Position numbers and translations under genes: made by a program. From NCBI GenBank assembly GCA_001917535.1, contig MNEF01000106.1, positions 1-64,000 on the forward strand: a stretch of DNA of 64,000 nt. Reading direction: 5' to 3'. Origin of the DNA: Candidatus Rokubacteria bacterium 13_1_40CM_69_27 (GTDB taxonomy: Bacteria; Methylomirabilota; Methylomirabilia; Rokubacteriales; CSP1-6). The notes under the pieces are model-generated. The model saw nothing but the letters and a program-made list of their open reading frames with translations. It made no database searches and was not told where the DNA came from. Numbering within the stretch: position 1 is the first letter of the stretch; each line of letters starts with the position of its first letter. Positions 14,349 through 22,938 of the stretch are shown here, one piece after another.

Positions 14349-15610
14349 TGAGCGTCGCTCGGCTGGGAGCTTTCACCGCGCCCGATCTGCCCAGCCTGGA
14401 GGGGATCCGCGCCTGCGTGCATTGTGGCATCTGCCTACCGCAGTGCCCGACCTATCGCGTGCTTGGCGAGGAGATGGACTCGCCCCGCGGCCGTATCTAC
14501 CTCATGCGGGCCGCCGCCGAGGAGCGACTCGAGCCGACGGAAGCCTTCGCGCGCCACATGGATCTCTGCCTCGGCTGTCGCGCGTGCGAGAGCGCCTGCC
14601 CCGCGGGGGTGCCTTTCGGCGCGCTGCTGGAGGCCACGCGCTTTCAGCTGGCTCGCCGCGGGCTGTCCTCCGAGCCGCGTCTGCTGACGCGGCTGATCTT
14701 CGCCGTGTTCCCCCATCCCGGCCGGATGGGCCTGCTCCTGGGCGCCTTACGCCTCTATCAGCGCTCCGGGCTTCAGCGCTTGGTCCGCGCCAGTGGCCTG
14801 CTGCGCCTGGCGCCCCGCCTGGCGGCGATGGAGGCGCTGCTGCCCCTGGTGCCGCCACGCGAGCCGCTGCCGGAGCTGATTCCCGCCCGGGGTGGGCGCC
14901 GCGGGCGCCTCGGGCTGCTGACCGGCTGCGTGCAGCGCCACCTGTACCCGCAGGTGAACCGCGACACGGCCCGCCTGCTGAGCCTCGCCGGCTGGGACGT
15001 CATCGTGCCGCGCGAGCAGGGCTGCTGTGGCGCGCTCGATCTGCACGGGGGGCGGCTCGGAGCATTCCGGCGGCGAGCCCGGGCCCTGGCGGCGCAGTTC
15101 GCCGGGGACCTCGACTACGTCGTCACCAGTGCCGCGGGTTGCGGCTCGGCCATGAAGGAGTACGGCCACTGGCTGCCCGAGGCCGCCGAGGTCGGAGCGC
15201 TCGCCCGGCGAGTGAGAGACGTCAGCCAGGTCCTCGTCGACGCCGACCTGCCGCTGGGCCGGCTCGAGACGTCGGTGACATACCACGACGCCTGTCACCT
15301 GGCTCACGGCCAGAAGCTGAGGAACGAGCCCCGCGCGCTGCTGGCCCGCGTTCCGGGCCTGCGACTCGTCCCGCTGGCCGACAGCGAGCTCTGCTGCGGG
15401 AGCGCCGGCGTTTACAATCTCGTCGAGCCCGAGATGGCCGAGCGGCTGCTGGACATGAAGATCTCGCGCATCCTCGCGACGGGCGCCCGAGTCGTCGCCG
15501 CCGCGAACCCGGGCTGCCTGCTCCAGATCGCGAAGGGATGTCGCGCGCGGGGGCTCGACATCGAGGTGGTCCACCCGGTCGAGCTGGTGGCCCGCGCGCT
15601 ACCGGCATGA
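14348..15610 (+). CDS. glcF: glycolate oxidase iron-sulfur subunit (GlcF-like)
   Basis: ATG at 14348 in frame with ORF 13685..15610; CVHCGICLPQCPTYRVLGEEMDSPRGRI, CLGCRACESACPAGVPFG, CCG domains. Confidence 0.9.
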   Translation: MSVARLGAFTAPDLPSLEGIRACVHCGICLPQCPTYRVLGEEMDSPRGRIYLMRAAAEERLEPTEAFARHMDLCLGCRACESACPAGVPFGALLEATRFQLARRGLSSEPRLLTRLIFAVFPHPGRMGLLLGALRLYQRSGLQRLVRASGLLRLAPRLAAMEALLPLVPPREPLPELIPARGGRRGRLGLLTGCVQRHLYPQVNRDTARLLSLAGWDVIVPREQGCCGALDLHGGRLGAFRRRARALAAQFAGDLDYVVTSAAGCGSAMKEYGHWLPEAAEVGALARRVRDVSQVLVDADLPLGRLETSVTYHDACHLAHGQKLRNEPRALLARVPGLRLVPLADSELCCGSAGVYNLVEPEMAERLLDMKISRILATGARVVAAANPGCLLQIAKGCRARGLDIEVVHPVELVARALPA

Positions 15611-15617
15611 GGCCGAC

Positions 15618-15944
15618 ATGAAGATCCGAGTGAGGGAGCTCGCGCAGTTCCGTCCGGACAAGATGGCGAAGATCGCGCTGGCGACGACGGCGCGGACCCA
15701 GCTCGACCTCTACTGCCTAGCGCCGGGGCAGGAGCAGAAGCCGCACGCCCATCAGGACCAGGACAAGATCTACTTCGTCCTCGAGGGCCGCGGTCGCGTC
15801 TTCCTGGACGGGCGGGAGGAGACGGTGGACGCGGGGGAGGCGGTGGTGGCTCCGGCCGGCACGACTCACGGCCTGGTCAATGCGGGAACCACCCCGCTGC
15901 TGGCCCTCGTCGTCGTCACGCCCCCGCCGCCGCACAGCGCATGA
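15618..15944 (+). CDS. cupin domain protein
   Basis: 108 aa; HAHQDQDKIYFVLEGRGRVFLDG. Confidence 0.85.
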   Translation: MKIRVRELAQFRPDKMAKIALATTARTQLDLYCLAPGQEQKPHAHQDQDKIYFVLEGRGRVFLDGREETVDAGEAVVAPAGTTHGLVNAGTTPLLALVVVTPPPPHSA

Positions 15945-16753
15945 ACGAACCCGGGAAGGCTCCGATCAGGGCCTCGCTGATGATCACGTGCCTGGGGGAC
16001 ATGTTCTACCCCGAGGTCGGCGTCCGCATCGTCCGCCTGCTGCGGCGCCTGGGCATCGACGTCGACTTTCCCCGCGGCCAGACCTGTTGCGGCCTCCCGC
16101 TGTTCAACTCCGGTTATCACGCCGAGGCGGCCAAGGTCGCGCGGCGGACGCTCCCGTTGTTCCGCGATTCTCAACACGTCGTCGTGCCGTCGGGCTCCTG
16201 CGCCTGGATGGTCAAGCACGAGTACCCGGGACTGATGCGCGAGCCCGGCCTCCGAGCCGAGGCCGAGCGCCAGGCGCACCGGACGTTCGAGCTCTCCCAG
16301 TTCCTGGTCTCGGTCCTCGGCCGGACGGAGTTCCGGAGCGCCGTGCCCGGGCGCGTCACCTACCACGACTCCTGCCACCTCTTGCGTGGCCTCGGGGAAG
16401 CCGGGAGCCCGCGGGCCATCCTCAAGAGGCTCGCGGGCGCCGAGTTCGTGGAGTTGCCCGGCGGCGACGAGTGCTGCGGCTTCGGCGGCTCCTTCTCGGT
16501 GCGTCTGCCCGAGGTGTCGACGGCCATCCTCGACAAGAAGCTGGCCAACATCGAGGCGACGGGCGCCGGCTGCGTGGTCGCCTGCGACGCCGGGTGTCTC
16601 ATGCAGATGAGCGGCGGGCTGCGCCGGCGGGGGTCGAAGGTGCGGGCCCTTCACCTGGCCGAGCTGCTTCAATCGGAGGGGGCCTCGACGGCCCCCTCCG
16701 AAACCTCCCCCAAAACGGATTGCGCCGGCGAAGCCGGCGCTCGGACCCCGTGA
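15941..16753 (+). CDS. lutA: (Fe-S)-binding protein, LutA/LldE-like
   Basis: 270 aa; LMITCLGDMFYPEVG, YHDSCHLLRGLG, DECCGFGGSF; last ~25 aa lie in repeat A2. Confidence 0.87.
   Translation: MNEPGKAPIRASLMITCLGDMFYPEVGVRIVRLLRRLGIDVDFPRGQTCCGLPLFNSGYHAEAAKVARRTLPLFRDSQHVVVPSGSCAWMVKHEYPGLMREPGLRAEAERQAHRTFELSQFLVSVLGRTEFRSAVPGRVTYHDSCHLLRGLGEAGSPRAILKRLAGAEFVELPGGDECCGFGGSFSVRLPEVSTAILDKKLANIEATGAGCVVACDAGCLMQMSGGLRRRGSKVRALHLAELLQSEGASTAPSETSPKTDCAGEAGARTP
16672..16746 (+). repeat. dispersed palindromic repeat family A, copy 2 (within lutA 3' end)
   Basis: atcggagggggcctcgacggccccctccgaaacctcccccaaaacggattgcgccggcgaagccggcgctcgga. Confidence 0.8.
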
Positions 16754-18144
16754 GTTTCCGTCAGCGAGCCGCCAGCGCGCTCAACGACGCCTCCTTGCAG
16801 GAAGCGCTGACGATCGCGACGACCAAGTTCATCGAGCTGCGTCGGGAGGCCTTCGACGGCTTCCCCCAGGGCGAGCGCCTCCGCGACCGAGCCCGCCAGA
16901 TCAAGGAAGCCACCCTCCAACAGCTGGATCACTACGTCGAGCGCCTGGTCGACAACGTGGAGCGGCTGGGCGGCCACGCTCACTACGCGGTCACGGCCGA
17001 GGAGGCGCGGGACATCGTCCTCGAGATCGCCAAGCGGGGGGGCGCCCGGATGGCGGTCAAGACCAAGTCGATGGCGACCGAGGAGATCGAACTGAACGAG
17101 GCGCTGACCCGGGCCGGGATCACGCCGGTGGAGACAGATCTGGGAGAGTACATCATCCAGCTCGCGCACGAGAAGCCCTCGCACATCATCGCGCCGGCAA
17201 TCCACAAGACCAAAGGGCAGGTGGCCCAGCTGTTCGCGCGCGAGCTCAAGCGCGAGGTCGCCGCCGATGCCGAGGTCCTCACGCGGATCGCGCGGGCGGA
17301 GCTGCGCGACAAGTTTCTCAGGGCCGAGGTCGGGATCACCGGCGCCAACTTCGCGGTGGCGGACACGGGAACAGTGGTGCTGGTGACCAACGAGGGCAAC
17401 GGGCGGATGGTGACCTCGCTACCCCGCGTGCACATCGCGGTGATGGGCGTGGAGAAGGTCGTGCCCTCGATGACCGATCTGATGATCTTCCTGGCCATCC
17501 TGGCCAAGAGCGCGACCGGGCAGAAGCTCTCCGTCTACACGACCCTCGTCCAGGGACCGCGAAGGCCGGGTGAGCTGGAGGGCCCGGACGAGTTCCATCT
17601 CGTGCTCCTCGACAACGGGCGCATCACGCAGCTGGCCGGACCATTGCGGGAGGCGCTCTCCTGCCTCCGCTGCGGCGCCTGCCTGAACGTCTGCCCGGTC
17701 TACCGCCAGATCGGCGGCCACGCCTACGGCTACACCTATCCTGGGCCCATCGGTATTCTGTTGACGGCCATGCTGCACGGTCAGGAGTCGGTCAAGGAGC
17801 TGGCCCACGCCTCGTCCCTGTGCGGCGCCTGCGCCGATGCGTGTCCCGTCAGGATCGACATTCCCCGCATGCTGATCGAGCTGCGCCAGGGCGGCGTCGA
17901 GAGCAAGACCGCGCCCTGGGCCGAGCGCGTCGTGTTCAAGACCCTGGGCCGCCTGCTCACCCGGCCGGCGCTCTATCGTCTGTCGGCGCGCCTGGCGCGG
18001 CTGTTCCAGCGCCCCTTTGTGCGCGATGGCGTCATCCGCCGGCTGCCGCTCTTCTTCGGCCACTGGACGCGGACGCGCGATCTGCCGCCGGTGGCGGCGC
18101 CCACGTTCTCCGAGCGCTGGGCCGAGCTGGAGCGCGAGTCATGA
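16750..18144 (+). CDS. lutB: LutB/LldF-like L-lactate oxidation iron-sulfur protein
   Basis: GTG at 16750 in frame with ORF 15880..18144; KTKSMATEEIELNEAL, CLRCGACLNVCPVYRQIGGHAYG, CGACADACPVRI. Confidence 0.9.
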   Translation: MSFRQRAASALNDASLQEALTIATTKFIELRREAFDGFPQGERLRDRARQIKEATLQQLDHYVERLVDNVERLGGHAHYAVTAEEARDIVLEIAKRGGARMAVKTKSMATEEIELNEALTRAGITPVETDLGEYIIQLAHEKPSHIIAPAIHKTKGQVAQLFARELKREVAADAEVLTRIARAELRDKFLRAEVGITGANFAVADTGTVVLVTNEGNGRMVTSLPRVHIAVMGVEKVVPSMTDLMIFLAILAKSATGQKLSVYTTLVQGPRRPGELEGPDEFHLVLLDNGRITQLAGPLREALSCLRCGACLNVCPVYRQIGGHAYGYTYPGPIGILLTAMLHGQESVKELAHASSLCGACADACPVRIDIPRMLIELRQGGVESKTAPWAERVVFKTLGRLLTRPALYRLSARLARLFQRPFVRDGVIRRLPLFFGHWTRTRDLPPVAAPTFSERWAELERES

Positions 18145-18878
18145 CGCGTCAGGAGTTCTTGGCCCGGATCCGCGGGGAGATGAGGAAGACCTCAGGACTC
18201 TTCGCCGCGTCCGTGGCTGAGCGCCCCGCGCACCCCCAGCGGATCGCCGACACCCTCCGCCGCGAGCTCTCCGAGCGCTGGCCGGAGACCCTGGAGGTCT
18301 TCCGGCGCGAGTTCGAGCGCGTCGGGGGCATCTTCTACCGCGTGCCGTCCCTCGCAGAGGTGCCGGAGGTCGTGGGCGCCCTGGCGCGGGAGCGGGGCGC
18401 GCGCCGCGTGATCGCCTGGCACCCTTCGGCGCTCCGCGCCGATCTCAGTGGCCCGCTGATGGCGCAGGATCTCGAGACCCACCTCATGCCACCCGGCGGG
18501 CTCCCGGAGGCCGAGCGGCACGGGCTGCGGGCCCACATCGCCGAGGCGGACCTCGGCCTCACCGGCGTCGACCTGGCCGTGGCCGAGACGGGGACGCTGG
18601 TGCTGGTGTCGGGCGCCGGGCGCCCCCGGTCCACCGCGCTCCTGCCGCCCTACCACGTCGCGGTCTTCGATCGCACCGCGCTGGTCGAGTCGCTCCAGCA
18701 GCTCGGCGTCGTTCTGGAATCGTGGCATGAAGGCCAGCCGCCGGTGGGGCGGGGCGGCGCCATTCACTTCATCACGGGGCCCAGCCGCACGGCTGACATC
18801 GAGCTCACTCTGACCCGCGGCGTGCACGGACCGAAGGAGGTGCACGCGATCTTCGTGGACGCGCCGTTCGTTGGCTGA
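18141..18878 (+). CDS. lutC: LutC/YkgG-like (LUD domain) protein
   Basis: ATG at 18141; LGLTGVDLAVAETGTLVL ... FITGPSRTADIELTLTRGVHGPKEVHAIFVD. Confidence 0.88.
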   Translation: MTRQEFLARIRGEMRKTSGLFAASVAERPAHPQRIADTLRRELSERWPETLEVFRREFERVGGIFYRVPSLAEVPEVVGALARERGARRVIAWHPSALRADLSGPLMAQDLETHLMPPGGLPEAERHGLRAHIAEADLGLTGVDLAVAETGTLVLVSGAGRPRSTALLPPYHVAVFDRTALVESLQQLGVVLESWHEGQPPVGRGGAIHFITGPSRTADIELTLTRGVHGPKEVHAIFVDAPFVG

Positions 18879-19272
18879 CCGGTACTTCTCGCCCGCCGAG
18901 GTGGAGGCCCTGATCCCCGCGCTCACCGAGCTCGTGGAGCGCGTGATGGCGGGGCACCGGGAGGCCAGCGCCGCGCGGGAGCGCATGCAGGCCGAGCAGC
19001 AGCGGATCACGCTGGCGGGCGGCGGCATCCTCGACCGGGAGGCATGGCAGGCGGAGCGCCAGCGCCTCGACCGCGTCCTCGAGCGTATCCAGGAGGCCCT
19101 CAACGAGATTCTGGCCCTGGGGGGCGTACCCAAGGATCTGGAGCTGGGCCTCGTCGACTTCCCCCATCTACGCCACGGCCAGGAAGTGAACCTCTGCTGG
19201 AAGTGTGGCGAGCGTGAGATCCGCTACTGGCACGGCCTCGACGAAGGCTACGCCGGGCGGAAACCCCTCTGA
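18871..19272 (+). CDS. DUF2203-like protein
   Basis: 133 aa; YFSPAEVEALIPAL..., GLVDFPHLRHGQEVNLCWKCGEREIRYWHGLDEGYAGR. Confidence 0.8.
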   Translation: MADRYFSPAEVEALIPALTELVERVMAGHREASAARERMQAEQQRITLAGGGILDREAWQAERQRLDRVLERIQEALNEILALGGVPKDLELGLVDFPHLRHGQEVNLCWKCGEREIRYWHGLDEGYAGRKPL

Positions 19273-19277
19273 GCGCC

Positions 19278-20036
19278 ATGGCCTACCGCGCGGTGCTCTT
19301 CGATCTGTTCGACACGCTGGTGCGCTTCGACCGCGAGCGCCTGCCCGCGGTGGAGCTCAACGGGCGCGTGGTCCGGTCCACCGCCGGGCACCTCCATCCG
19401 CTCCTGCAGGCCCTGGCACCCGAGGTGACGCTCGACGCCTTCCACGTCGCCCTCAGCCAGAGCTGGCAGGAGGCCGAGCGCCGGCGGGCGATCGATCACC
19501 GTGAGGTCCCGGCCCCCGAGCGCTTCGCCGAACTCTTCCGCTGTCTGGGCCTCGATGCGGCCGCCTGCCCGCACGCCGTGATGCAGAGCCTGCTCGAGAC
19601 CCACCGGCGTGAGCTCTCCAAGGCCGCGGAGTTCCCGAGCCACCACGGTCCGCTCCTGGCCGATCTCGCCCGTCGGTACCGCCTGGCCGTCGTCTCCAAC
19701 TTCGACTACACGCCGACGGCCCTCGGCATCCTCGAGTCGGCGGGCGTCGCCGACCTGTTCACCGCGGTTCTGGTCTCGGATGCCGTCGGCTGGCGCAAGC
19801 CGGCGCCGGCGATCTACCATGAGGCCTTGCGACAGCTCGGGGTCGGACCCGGGGAAGCGCTCTTCGTCGGCGACCGCGCCGACATCGACGTGCTGGGCGC
19901 CCACCGTGTCGGCATGCACGCGGCATGGCTCAACCGGGAGGGCCAGGCGCTGCCACCGGGGGTGGCGCCGCCCCGGTTCGAGATCCGTGACCTGGCCGAG
20001 CTGCGCGGTATCCTGGCGGCCGAGGACCGCATCTAA
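19278..20036 (+). CDS. HAD superfamily hydrolase
   Basis: 252 aa; LFDLFDTLVRFDR, VVSNFDYTP, GWRKPAPAIY, FVGDRADIDVLGAHRVGM. Confidence 0.9.
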   Translation: MAYRAVLFDLFDTLVRFDRERLPAVELNGRVVRSTAGHLHPLLQALAPEVTLDAFHVALSQSWQEAERRRAIDHREVPAPERFAELFRCLGLDAAACPHAVMQSLLETHRRELSKAAEFPSHHGPLLADLARRYRLAVVSNFDYTPTALGILESAGVADLFTAVLVSDAVGWRKPAPAIYHEALRQLGVGPGEALFVGDRADIDVLGAHRVGMHAAWLNREGQALPPGVAPPRFEIRDLAELRGILAAEDRI

Positions 20037-20046
20037 TATTGCGGAC

Positions 20047-20100
20047 GTGCGAGCCGCAGGACGGCCGGGGGCTGGGGCCCCCGCGTCCGAGGCGAGCCTA
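20047..20100 (+). repeat. dispersed repeat family B, copy 1
   Basis: gtgcgagccgcaggacggccgggggctggggcccccgcgtccgaggcgagccta, similar to copies at 21901 (-) and 43924 (+). Confidence 0.65.
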
Positions 20101-20122
20101 GAGTAAGGAGGCACGGGGGACT

Positions 20123-21058
20123 ATGACGGCGCGCAAGGTGATCATCATCGGCTCCGGCCCGGCGGGCTACACGGCCGCCATCTATGCGGCCCGGGCCAAC
20201 CTGGCGCCGCTCATGTTCATCGGCGTGCAGTCCGGCGGTCAGCTGATGCTCACCACGCTGGTCGAGAACTATCCCGGCTTCGTCGACGGCCTCATGGGGC
20301 CGGAGCTGATGGAGACGTTCCGGAAGCAGGCCGAGCGCTTCGGCACCGAGATGATCGCCGAGGACGTGACCTCGGTGGACTTCAGGCGCCGGCCCTTCGT
20401 GGTGCGGGTGGGGGAGACGGAGTACCAGAGCCACACCGTCATCATCGCCACGGGCGCCTCGGCCAAGCTGCTGGGGCTCGAGAACGAGATGAAGCTGATG
20501 GGGCGCGGGGTCAGCACCTGCGCCACCTGCGACGGGTTCTTCTTCAAGGATCAGGACATCATGGTCGTGGGCGGCGGCGACTCTGCGATGGAGGAGGCGC
20601 TCTACCTCTCCCGTCTGGGCCGGGCGGTCACGGTCGTCCACCGGCGGGACGCGCTGCGGGCCTCCAAGATCATGCAGGAGCGCGCCTTCAAGAACCCGAG
20701 GATCTCGTTCGTGTGGAACAGCGCCCTGGACGACATCTTCGACATCCGCCAGGGCAAGGTCACGGGTGTGCGGCTCAAGAATCTGGCCACCGGCGCCCTC
20801 ACCGAGCGGATGGTGGACGGGCTCTTCATCGCGATCGGACACGAGCCGAACACCCAGATCTTCCGGGGCCAGGTGGACCTGCTGCCCAACGGCTACATCA
20901 AGGTCGTCCCCGGCACGATGCAGACCTCCGTGCTGGGCGTCTTCGCCGCCGGCGACGCCCAGGACTACGTCTATCGCCAGGCCGTCACCGCCGCCGGGAC
21001 CGGGTGCATGGCTGCGCTCGAGGCCGAGCGCTACCTGGAGGCCACCCAGCCGCACTGA
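20123..21058 (+). CDS. trxB: thioredoxin-disulfide reductase
   Basis: 311 aa; GSGPAGYTAAIYAARANL, GVSTCATCDGFFFKDQ, GVFAAGDAQDYVYRQAVTAAGTGCMAALEAERYL. Confidence 0.94.
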   Translation: MTARKVIIIGSGPAGYTAAIYAARANLAPLMFIGVQSGGQLMLTTLVENYPGFVDGLMGPELMETFRKQAERFGTEMIAEDVTSVDFRRRPFVVRVGETEYQSHTVIIATGASAKLLGLENEMKLMGRGVSTCATCDGFFFKDQDIMVVGGGDSAMEEALYLSRLGRAVTVVHRRDALRASKIMQERAFKNPRISFVWNSALDDIFDIRQGKVTGVRLKNLATGALTERMVDGLFIAIGHEPNTQIFRGQVDLLPNGYIKVVPGTMQTSVLGVFAAGDAQDYVYRQAVTAAGTGCMAALEAERYLEATQPH

Positions 21059-21089
21059 AACCGGGCGCCCGGGGGGCACGCCCCCGGCG

Positions 21090-21899
21090 TCAGGTCCCGA
21101 CGCGCAGCGAGGCTCCGAGGTCTCTCAGCAGTGCGATCGTGGAGAGGTAGGAGAGCTTGCCGGTGCGCGGGTTCTCCGAGGGGACGTTTTCGATCTCGAC
21201 CGCGAGCCGACCGAACTCGCCCTCCATCGTGACCCGGTGCGCGTTCATCTGGAGGCCCGGGACCGCATAGATGCGGATCCGGGTCTTCTCGGGGCCGATC
21301 CCCGCCAGGGACAGCGCGGCCAGCACGTTGACGTTGGCCGGGAAGGCCCGACAGGCCTCGGTGGCCGGGCCCTCGAAGATGAGCGTCTCGGCCGCGATCG
21401 CGTCGAGGTCGATCTTCTGCTGGACGATCCACGGCGCTCCGGCCAATCCCCGTGGGGGCTTGCGCGTCTCCATGGTCACCGCGGTGACCGTCCCGACACG
21501 CGCGCCCTTGACGCCGTCGAGACCGGCGATGGCGGCGGACGGAACGTAGATCCGGCAGCGGTTGGCTTCGGCCAGCGCGACCCAGTCCCCGCGTCCGAGG
21601 AGCCCGCCCGAGGAGAGCACGACCAGGTCGCGCCCGACGCCCAGCGCCTTCGGCGCGATTTCCTCCAGATGGGCCTGCGTCGAAGCCTCGACGACGAGCT
21701 CGGAGGCGGCGATGAGGTCGTCGAGGGGCAGGAAGGGCGGGCGCCCGGCGAGCCCGTGCAGGAAGCGCTCGGCGCGCTCGCGATCGCGGGCCAGCGCGCC
21801 CGCCAGCCTGAGGCCTGGAATCCCCGCGTCCAGCGCGCGGCACACCGCGCGGCCGATGGCGCCGAGGCCGACGACGCCGACGTTGCGCGTCTTCATCAT
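21090..21899 (-). CDS. nadX: aspartate dehydrogenase-like oxidoreductase (NadX-type)
   Basis: MKTRNVGVVGLGAIGRAVCRALD...SGGLLGRGDW...VNVLAALSLAGIGPEKTRIRI. Confidence 0.8.
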   Translation of the reverse strand: MMKTRNVGVVGLGAIGRAVCRALDAGIPGLRLAGALARDRERAERFLHGLAGRPPFLPLDDLIAASELVVEASTQAHLEEIAPKALGVGRDLVVLSSGGLLGRGDWVALAEANRCRIYVPSAAIAGLDGVKGARVGTVTAVTMETRKPPRGLAGAPWIVQQKIDLDAIAAETLIFEGPATEACRAFPANVNVLAALSLAGIGPEKTRIRIYAVPGLQMNAHRVTMEGEFGRLAVEIENVPSENPRTGKLSYLSTIALLRDLGASLRVGT

Positions 21900-21900
21900 A

Positions 21901-22014
21901 GGCTCGCCTCGGACGGGCGGGACTTCCCAGTTTCGCTCGCTTCGGGCGCAGGGGCCCCAGCCCCTGGCCGCCCTGCGGCTCGCCCAGCGGCTCGCCGGCG
22001 TCCTGCGGCTCGCA
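21901..22014 (-). repeat. dispersed repeat family B, copy 2 (reverse orientation)
   Basis: Reverse complement closely matches 43930-44034 (gggcgagccgcagggcggccaggggctggggcccctgcgcccga.gcgagcgaa...gtcccgcccg.ccgaggcgagcc). Confidence 0.85.
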
Positions 22015-22032
22015 CTACCAGTTTCACGGCGA

Positions 22033-22050
22033 CGGCATGATATCATGCCG
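22033..22050. promoter_or_regulatory. perfect 18-bp palindrome overlapping the TIGR02757-type start codon
   Basis: CGGCATGATATCATGCCG. Confidence 0.5.
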
Positions 22051-22938
22051 CCAGAGCGGCGAATGAGACGAGCCGGCGCCCTGGGCGAGTCGCTCGAGCG
22101 GCTCTATCGCGAGTTCGATTACGCCGCGCGTGTCGGGCGCGACGCCCTTCAGTTCCCTCTCCGCTACGCCGATCCCCGCGACCGCGAGATCGTCAGCCTG
22201 CTCACCGCGTGCCTCGCCTACGGCCGGGTGGAGCTGTTCGGGCGGGCGCTCGACGGTGTGCTGGCGGCCATGGGCCCGTCGCCGGCCGCCTTCGTGGCCG
22301 GGTTCGATCCCCGCCGCGACGCCGGCGCGTTCGCGGCCTTCCGCTATCGCTTCAACCGCCCGCGTGACCTGGTCGCGTTCTGCATCGCGACCCGCGACCT
22401 GCTGGCCCGCCACGGCACCCTCGAGAAGTGCTTCCTAGCGGGCGACGGCGACGGGCGGGGACCCATCGGGCCCGCGCTGGAGCGCTTCGTCCACGCCTTC
22501 CTCGATGCCGATCTGCGCGAGGTCTTCCCGCGGGGCCGGCTCTCCCGCGGTTACCGCCACCTGTTTCCGCTGCCGTCGGCCGGGGGCCCGTGCAAGCGCC
22601 TGCACCTGTTCCTCCGCTGGGTGGTTCGACGCGAGCCGCCCGACTTCGGTCTCTGGGCCTCCGTCTCGCCGTCGCGGCTCCTCATCCCCGTCGACACTCA
22701 TGTCGAGAACATGAGCCGCGCCATCGGGCTCACTCGCCGCCGCAGCCGGACCTGGCGGATGGTCGAGGAGATCACCCGGCGCCTCGCCCGCATCGACCCC
22801 GCGGATCCGGTGAAGTACGACTTCGCGCTCTGTCACAAACGGATGTCGGGCGACTGTCGCGACCGCCGTGATCGCGTCGTCTGCGGGCCCTGCGGCCTGC
22901 GCGGCGTGTGCCGGCACTGGAGGGGGCACCGTGCTTGA
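22045..22938 (+). CDS. TIGR02757 family protein (DUF2400-like)
   Basis: ATG at 22045 (or 22063) in frame with ORF 21562..22938; ADPRDREIVSLLTACLAYGRV, KRLHLFLRWVVRR, IPVDTHVENMSRAIGLT, C-terminal CRDRRDRVVCGPCGLRGVC. Confidence 0.82.
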   Translation: MPPERRMRRAGALGESLERLYREFDYAARVGRDALQFPLRYADPRDREIVSLLTACLAYGRVELFGRALDGVLAAMGPSPAAFVAGFDPRRDAGAFAAFRYRFNRPRDLVAFCIATRDLLARHGTLEKCFLAGDGDGRGPIGPALERFVHAFLDADLREVFPRGRLSRGYRHLFPLPSAGGPCKRLHLFLRWVVRREPPDFGLWASVSPSRLLIPVDTHVENMSRAIGLTRRRSRTWRMVEEITRRLARIDPADPVKYDFALCHKRMSGDCRDRRDRVVCGPCGLRGVCRHWRGHRA

